From assembly GCA_963681505.1 (NCBI GenBank), contig OY811973.1, positions 8,405,263 through 8,469,262 of the forward strand: a stretch of 64,000 bases of DNA, given 5' to 3'. The first letter of the stretch is position 1. Each line of letters starts with the position of its first letter. Source of the stretch: Eunapius fragilis (Eukaryota; Porifera; Demospongiae; Spongillida; Spongillidae). The translations under genes and the position numbers were made by a program. The notes under the pieces are model-generated. The model did not search any database. It was not told the DNA's origin and saw only the letters and a program-made list of their open reading frames with translations. Positions 58,156-64,000 of this stretch are shown here, in pieces.

Positions 58156-59500
58156 TATACAAGAAGGCTGCAGCACATATGGAGATCTGCCTTTGTAGTA
58201 ATTCTGTGAGACAAGCACTCGATCTGATGGGGATAAGTCATGATGGCACTGTGATGAAATGGGTTTTTAATCTGGCATCATTATTATAGTACAATTCAGT
58301 GTAGGTTACATAGATAGTTGGCGATCAAGCCAACCATCTAGTTTATCCCTTGTCCCAATCCTTCCCCATACACAATTAGAGCCTAACAGCCTCAACATGC
58401 ATGCATATGGATGCCTTTATATGGAACAGTGTCCAGCAAAATCACCCTTGTGATACTTTTACAAATTTTCCAGGACAAGCAAAAGAAAAGTAACACTCGC
58501 ATTGAAATGAATGGCTAATATACATTCAGTGTCTTATAACTTTACAATGGATAGCCCAATTTTGGATGCGTAAGGATCATTTGATAGAAGCTCTTTGGAG
58601 TTCACGGAAAATCAAAAATTTGAAAACTTGAAAAACTACCCAGAAGGGTGATTTTGCTAGACAATGTCCCATATCTCCTTCATCATCAGCACCTGACACA
58701 GAATTTGATACAGAGAGTTTTCTTTGTATTTTTAATGTGGAATCATTTACAGCTTGACTTGACCAGTTTGCCGATTCTTCATCTTTTCCTGTTGAGTCTG
58801 TTGAGCTCGACCAAGTAACTGGACTTGATGTGTCCTAGCTGTCTCAGTGATGATGTAGAAGATCTGATTTTGTGAGTAGAGATGATTATCTACCTAGGTA
58901 CATTTGTTATAAAAGTTCAAGATTTAGCATCTGCATTAAAAACTTTGCCACACGACCAACTTAGTACCAGTCTAGATGCTCTCCTTAGGACTATTGTGAG
59001 CCGATTTATTAACCAAGCCTTTCCTTCAACAGAATCTACTTCACAAGCATATCATGTCTTTGAATATCTGATGCCAAAGAAATATTGTCCCTTGGAATGC
59101 TAATGTTTGAATTTAAGGATGCAATAAAGGGGGGGGGGGGGGATGGCAGACGTGTCCTACACAGTTGGAAGTATTTTTCTCTTCTTTCCCATTCTTCGGG
59201 ACACAAGAACCACTGTATTGAGGCACTAAACCTCCTGGCTCAGTACTACTACACCCTTCATCCCCATAGCAGATGCTATGGGGACGATTTATTGTACTCA
59301 TGGAAAGATTGGGAATAACATTTCATGTCATCTTCATATGGAGCACCTATATCGTAGATGCAATGATGCAGTCAACCATAATGGGGCTAATAATGCATAT
59401 ATCCTGCAGGATTTCAGCCCCTGTAACATTATTGGTGTACGAGATGACTACATGCAGCAGCTAGCTGTATTAAAAACACATGCCATGCTTCATAGATTGC
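58156..59500 (+). pseudogene. Degraded DUF6589-like mobile-element gene
   Basis: A piece near 58156-58262 reads LYKKAAAHMEICLCSNSVRQ and LMGISHDGTVMKW. After the MITE at 58423-58670 come a serine-rich stretch and, near 59210-59460, EALNLLAQYYYTLHP followed in a different frame by THGKIGNNISCHLHMEHLYR and NDAVNHNGANNAYILQD. The NISC-L-MEHL-R and GAN elements recall the conserved core of DUF6589 proteins, frequent in sponge and cnidarian mobile elements. Frameshifts, a MITE and a poly-G run break it. The assignment is from memory of the pattern. Confidence 0.4.
58423..58670. mobile_element. Palindromic MITE, short internal-deletion form
   Basis: Ends ggaacagtgtccagcaaaat and gattttgctagacaatgtcc with atat on both outer sides. 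The body matches the reverse complement of 52622-53192, lacking its central ~330 bp. Confidence 0.85.
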
Positions 59501-60381
59501 ATGCCTCTGTTAGGGGGGGGGGGGGGGGGGGGTCTCCCAACTATTTTGGAAAAGATATAACGTCAGTCACTCATCTTGACGTTGGGGTGGGGGGGGGGGT
59601 TCAGGCAGGTGACATTTTCAGATTATACTGAATTAAAAAATGGATTCCGGATTCCCACAACCTTGGATAATAATGATGTTATGAGGGGGGTTATGATGAA
59701 ACGTCACAATGACGTTATCTTTTCCAAAATAGTTTGGAGATGCCCCCTTAGGCTTCATGTAGATAACCACCATGCATCTACTGCATGCTATACCTTCAAT
59801 AACCATGGTGGTATATAGGGGACTATGATGGTGCTAACACAATTAGGATAGAGCTATAGGTAACTAGGATGGTGCTTGTTATAGGTTGGTCTATCATCTC
59901 AAGTGGAAATGAACAGATATATGCTTATCGCAAGGAAGCCATTCAGACATTATCAGATGGAACTTTGTGAGAGTGCTACCAGTCTGCACAAGCACAATGT
60001 TACAATGACAAAATTATTTAAAGGTAGCCAACACAATTATTGCTGACATACAGAACCGTTTAATTATGTAAAAGCATGCATGTATGCAAAGCTTTCCTTG
60101 ATTGTAAATGCTCATAAAATTTTGAACTGTTTGACCAGTCAAATAGTATCTATTGCCTTGTTATAAACGTTATTCACTGCTTTTGATCCGTGATCCTGAT
60201 GTGAAGTAAAAATAAGCAGTCATGTTCAAATTTTTAGAGTCTGTATCACATCAGATGAATATAAATGTGAAGAATAAAAGTATTTGCATGAACTGCAAGC
60301 AGCTAAAACTCTATTTGAAAAATTAGTACTCATTTAGAGATCACCTGCACTGGATTAATCTGCATTGTGGTCCCTCATTTT
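59501..60381. other. Intergenic stretch with two G runs
   Basis: G runs at 59513-59532 and 59590-59599; a further one lies at 59130-59143 inside the relic. No gene supported. Confidence 0.35.
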
Positions 60382-60625
60382 AGACACTTCATTGGTAGAA
60401 ACTCCGCATGAAGAATTAGCCTTCATAGCCACTGCATGAGGATCATTCTTTTTAGAGCCCACTATTTCATCCTCACTGGAAAGAACTCCATATGAAGAAT
60501 TAGTTTTCATAATCACTGAATGGAGGTCCTTTTTTTGTAGAGCCTATTTCATCCACACTGGAATAAACTCCATATGAAGAATTAGTAATCATATTAATTG
60601 CATGGAAATCCTTCCTTTTAGGACA
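60382..60625. repeat. ~83-bp tandem repeat, three units
   Basis: actccatatgaagaattag recurs at 60401, 60485 and 60567, with cactgcatgaggatc-like and tttcatccacactgga segments in each unit. Confidence 0.8.
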
Positions 60626-62094
60626 GAGATGGATCAAAGTTGTTGCAGTATGCTAGAAAGGTTCTATTAAACGCTGTACTAGAACCACTTTACTGTAGTA
60701 ATACAATATTAGCTAAATTGCCCCCTAGCGTAAATTCCCAGTGGGTAGACGGTTGGGTAATCGTATTGTTTTTAGATCAATTAATTTCTTTACCAATTAG
60801 TCCCATTACCTGCTGCACGGTCATCTAGACAGGAGAAACCTTAGCAAAGGGCATAAAAGATAACCGATTATCCTGTTAGTGTCGCACACGATGGCAGGGT
60901 GCAGGGAGCAGCATGTATAAGGAGGGAACAGGTGTGGTGGTGTGGCCTACCCCATAGGCACATCCCATCACATGTTCTCTGCAGGGGAGGAGCATATGGG
61001 AGTGGTCAGTGTTTGTGTGAGGGTGCAAGGGTCAGTGTGAGGTCTCCGTGTATATTGTGAAGAGCCACCAAATTTGAGTGTAGTAATAGCACACAGAGCT
61101 GACCAAAACTTGTTTAGAAGATATTGAAATCTTATTTTGTGATTGCAATTTATAGTGAGGGAGGAGGAGGAGGAGGAGGAGGAGGAGGAGGAGGAGGAGG
61201 AGGAGGAGGAGGAGGAGGAGGAGGAGGAGGAGGAGATGGGAAAGGAGGAATTGTATCAGGGACCTAGGGAGGAGGGGTAATAAGTTATGAGGGTGATGTG
61301 ATAGTGAGGTGATGTCACAATGGGGAGGACCTTGGGTGTTAAACATTAGAATGTTGTTTTCTGCTCAGCAGATCCAGACACATGGACATGCAACCAGGAG
61401 GGCAAGCAGCAGGAGTGTGGAGATATACATGTAGAGAACTTGCAACTATGAGATGCCTCAGATTAAACTTAGGTACATGCACATGCATATTCAAACTTTC
61501 AAACACTCATGCACACATACATGACACAAACTCTCAGTTACACATGCAAACAAATAAATGAACACTTAAAAAATCAACTGTTTGATTGAGTCTCCATTAA
61601 TGATCCTTCCTATAATTATGCATGGTGCGTTTTGCCTTGAGATGCAGCTAAACAGTTCCAAGCAATAAAAATGTGGTCCTTTTCCACCTCGCTAGGGGGT
61701 ATGATAGGCTTTGCCACAGAAATTTGGTCCGAAGAGTATTAGATTGCCCGTGAATTTTACTGGGGTACAGCCTCCCTCCCTTGACCTGCCATTGAATTAC
61801 ATGAAGGTAAGTGGATAATCAACTAGCCTCCTAGCCGTTGAGTCCGGCTGGTTTGCTACTTGAATATAAGGGCAGACCCAAGCGCGTGTGTAACCACTAT
61901 TCTTTCGGGTGAGGTCAATTAAAGGAGCCTTACTACTTCCAATCCTGAAGGATTTTATAATTGATAAGGCCTTACGTACCCGCTTTCGCACTGAATAATA
62001 AAAGTGGAAAATATATGGGGAGAGTGCTCCCCCCCCCGCCCATGCCTATGAGTAACCACAACATCGATCACCTCAAATCAGCCCCAATGAGAGG
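60626..62094. other. Intergenic stretch
   Basis: Contains the GGA microsatellite. Small frames at 60640 and 61797 show no domain. Confidence 0.3.
61157..61235. repeat. (GGA)n microsatellite
   Basis: About 26 GGA units; the poly-Leu and other frames across it are artefacts. Confidence 0.95.
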
Positions 62095-62485
62095 GGGGGG
62101 GGGGGGGGCAAAATCCCCGGGCCCGGGCCTTTAGAGCCACGCCCTTTATTAGTCACTAGGCACGCCCCCTCAGGCCTGGTCGATAATGAATGGCTTAGTT
62201 GCTAATTAGTTTCGGGGCCCAGACGTTGTAACCAATCAGCTTCTCGGTTTACACTTTCTATTTAACGAGCGGCAAGAATGAGCTACCATCACAAATCAGG
62301 CGCCCAGAAAAGAAGGGAAAAGGCAATGCGTGCTGAAGGGTCAAAGGGCAGAAAATGCTAAGTCAACGTTTAATGTAAGTGCTGATAGCGTTTAAAGATT
62401 TAATGAGATTGATGAGATTCATTAGGCTAGGGGCCCGAGAAAAAAATTTGCCCCGGGCCCGGGCTGGCTCTTGGCGGCGGCCCTG
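62095..62485. mobile_element. Probable poly-G element, incomplete ends
   Basis: A G run followed by gcaaaatccccgggcccggg on the left, and aaatttgccccgggcccggg with cttggcggcggccctg on the right. The wording resembles other poly-G elements, but clean inverted ends and a target duplication are not visible. Confidence 0.4.
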
Positions 62486-63599
62486 CCTCAAATTCGACAT
62501 CACCAGTTGCCTCTCGAAAAGTTTACACCTCAAGCCACTGCCGTAAATACATGGATATGCATCAAATAGAATAACAAACAGACGTACCATTATTAGTAAC
62601 CATTTGGTTATGACCGGTATTGTAGCAAGAGTGGCCAGATAAGGCCTACTGGTAGCGACACCTCGTTCATAGAACGATGTAGGGCTGTATATATTCTTTT
62701 ATCCTTTTTTTTTCTGCATCTAGCTGTATACGGCATGTCAGCCAGCCCGACCACCATCTAACAATGTTTTTCTCAGCATATCGATTATTGCATATTCGAT
62801 ACACATGCATATGATTTTGGGGCACGAGATCGCTGCGCTGCGTCATCTGTCGTTGCGCTGCCACAGCAATTCGGCCGTCCGCACGCGGGTGATTACAAAT
62901 TACGCGTTCAGACATGCATCCGTGCATATCACAAAGCGTGCACTCACGATTAACGTAGTCCCATTATTTTTAAAACTTCACCGTCCAACCTGTACGGGAA
63001 TCTAATTAAACGCACATTTAACCCTCTCCAAGCGTTTATGAATACGCAGAGTCTAAAAGTACTGTCACCGCGACACAGGTCCCACTGCACACATGATGTA
63101 TTCAGTGAAGGTATGTGCGTACACAGTTCACTGTGGCAAATGCATTGTTATCCGTATAGTAGTTGTTATACACTGGCCTGTATACAGAACGTATGCAGTT
63201 GCGTATGTTATGTGTATAACAAGGATACGCACTGTTATACTATTCTTGTGTATACTATTGTAATACTACAAGCATATACCTCCTGCCACTGTTATACACA
63301 ATGGTGTATATCTCATTATCTAATTTAAACTAGTATATTAGCAAAATTACCGATCTCCTATAAGTAACCAGGACTGAAGTAAGCAGCATGTGTGCAGGTG
63401 GCTGTGTGCACGCGTGATAGTGCATGTGTAGGGTGCCCATATGTGTGTGCGGGTGTGTGTGTGTGTGTGTGTGCGTTTGTGTGTGTGCGCGCGTTTGTGT
63501 GTGTGTGCGTGGGGGGCTTCCAATGTGCAGGGGGTGTGACATGGTTAAATGGGTGTGGTTAGATGTTGTATTTGAACCATTCTGGTGTTTTGTAGGAAT
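62486..63599. other. Intergenic stretch with GTATAC-rich and GT-rich zones
   Basis: gttatac/gtatac words recur at 63150-63310, and a GT-rich run lies at 63438-63512. No gene supported. Confidence 0.35.
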
Positions 63600-63600
63600 A

Positions 63601-64000
63601 GACCTTGAGACTTGCACATCACTTGCAGGTCACCCCTCTCATAGGGTGTGTGTCAAAGTGGGTGTGGTTACGTCATGTGAAGTGCAGTTGTGGGTGAGTA
63701 TTTTAAATTTGTTGTGTAGTTTGTAACCTGGTGTTTGTTAGGAATGTCCGTGGACCTTGAGATTTGCAGGTCACTTGCAGGTCACCCCTCTCATAGGGTG
63801 TGTGTCAAAATGGGTGTGGTTACATCATGTGACGTGCAGTTGTGGGTGAGTATTTTAAATTTGTTGTGTAGTTTGTAACCTGGTGTTTGTTAGGAATGTC
63901 CGTGGACCTTGAGACTTGCTGGTCACTTGCAGGTTACCCCTCTCATAGGGTGTGTGTCAAAGTGGGTGTGGTTACGTCATGTGAAGTGCAGTTGTGGGTG
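63601..64000. repeat. 152-bp tandem repeat running off the right edge
   Basis: gaccttgagacttgc starts at 63601, 63753 and 63905, and each unit holds cacccctctcatagggtgtg and gggtgtggttacgtcatgtg. Units are nearly identical, so this is a young satellite-like array of unknown total length. Confidence 0.92.

Overview
The window is animal (metazoan) genomic DNA. The genes have spliceosomal introns, receptors with seven membrane helices, TRIM-NHL and RIG-I-like immune-type proteins, and many eukaryotic transposon families. The gene set and the short introns fit an early-branching marine invertebrate. A sponge is my best guess, by inference only. Nothing looks bacterial or organellar.

Layout. 1-4.3 kb: the 3' end of an unknown gene, then two truncated LINE retrotransposons lying tail to tail between inverted copies of a ~120-bp repeat. 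4.8-7 kb: integrase and gag relics and one possible small two-exon gene. 8.07-12.40 kb: a DNA transposon of ISL2EU type with inverted ends and two converging genes, a SWIM/YqaJ nuclease (+) and a THAP/HTH/DDE transposase (-). The transposase is broken by a poly-G MITE that carries a perfect 5-bp target duplication. 13.5-16.1 kb: an intronless TRIM-NHL gene. 17.2-20.3 kb: an OTU relic, a LINE tail, a complete three-exon GPR157-like receptor gene (-) and a second poly-G MITE upstream of it. 22.1-23.7 kb: a CT-rich minisatellite block between 38-bp direct repeats. 24.4-32.4 kb: a multi-exon gene joining a Death domain to a complete RIG-I-like helicase. Its exons all join in the same phase and its introns hold several MITEs. 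32.6-35.6 kb and 44.9-49.8 kb: two copies of a KRBA2/Ginger-like integrase element, the second with Ulp1-protease and PHD modules. 37.3-39.9 kb: a second TRIM-NHL gene, an inverted near-copy of the first. 54.1-56.4 kb: an intronless GABA-B-like class C receptor. 58-64 kb: a broken DUF6589-like relic, more MITEs, and tandem repeats running off the right edge.

How it fits together. The probable host genes are the left-edge exon, two TRIM-NHL paralogues, the GPR157-like receptor, the Death-RLR and the class C receptor. The RLR (RNA sensing through a helicase and zinc-binding C-terminal domain, signalling through a death fold) sits between two inverted RING/B-box/filamin/NHL genes. TRIM ubiquitin ligases regulate RLRs in vertebrates, so this may be an innate-immune cluster; that is a hypothesis from position only. 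Most of the rest is mobile DNA: at least five MITE or foldback families, poly-G elements and gene-bearing transposons.
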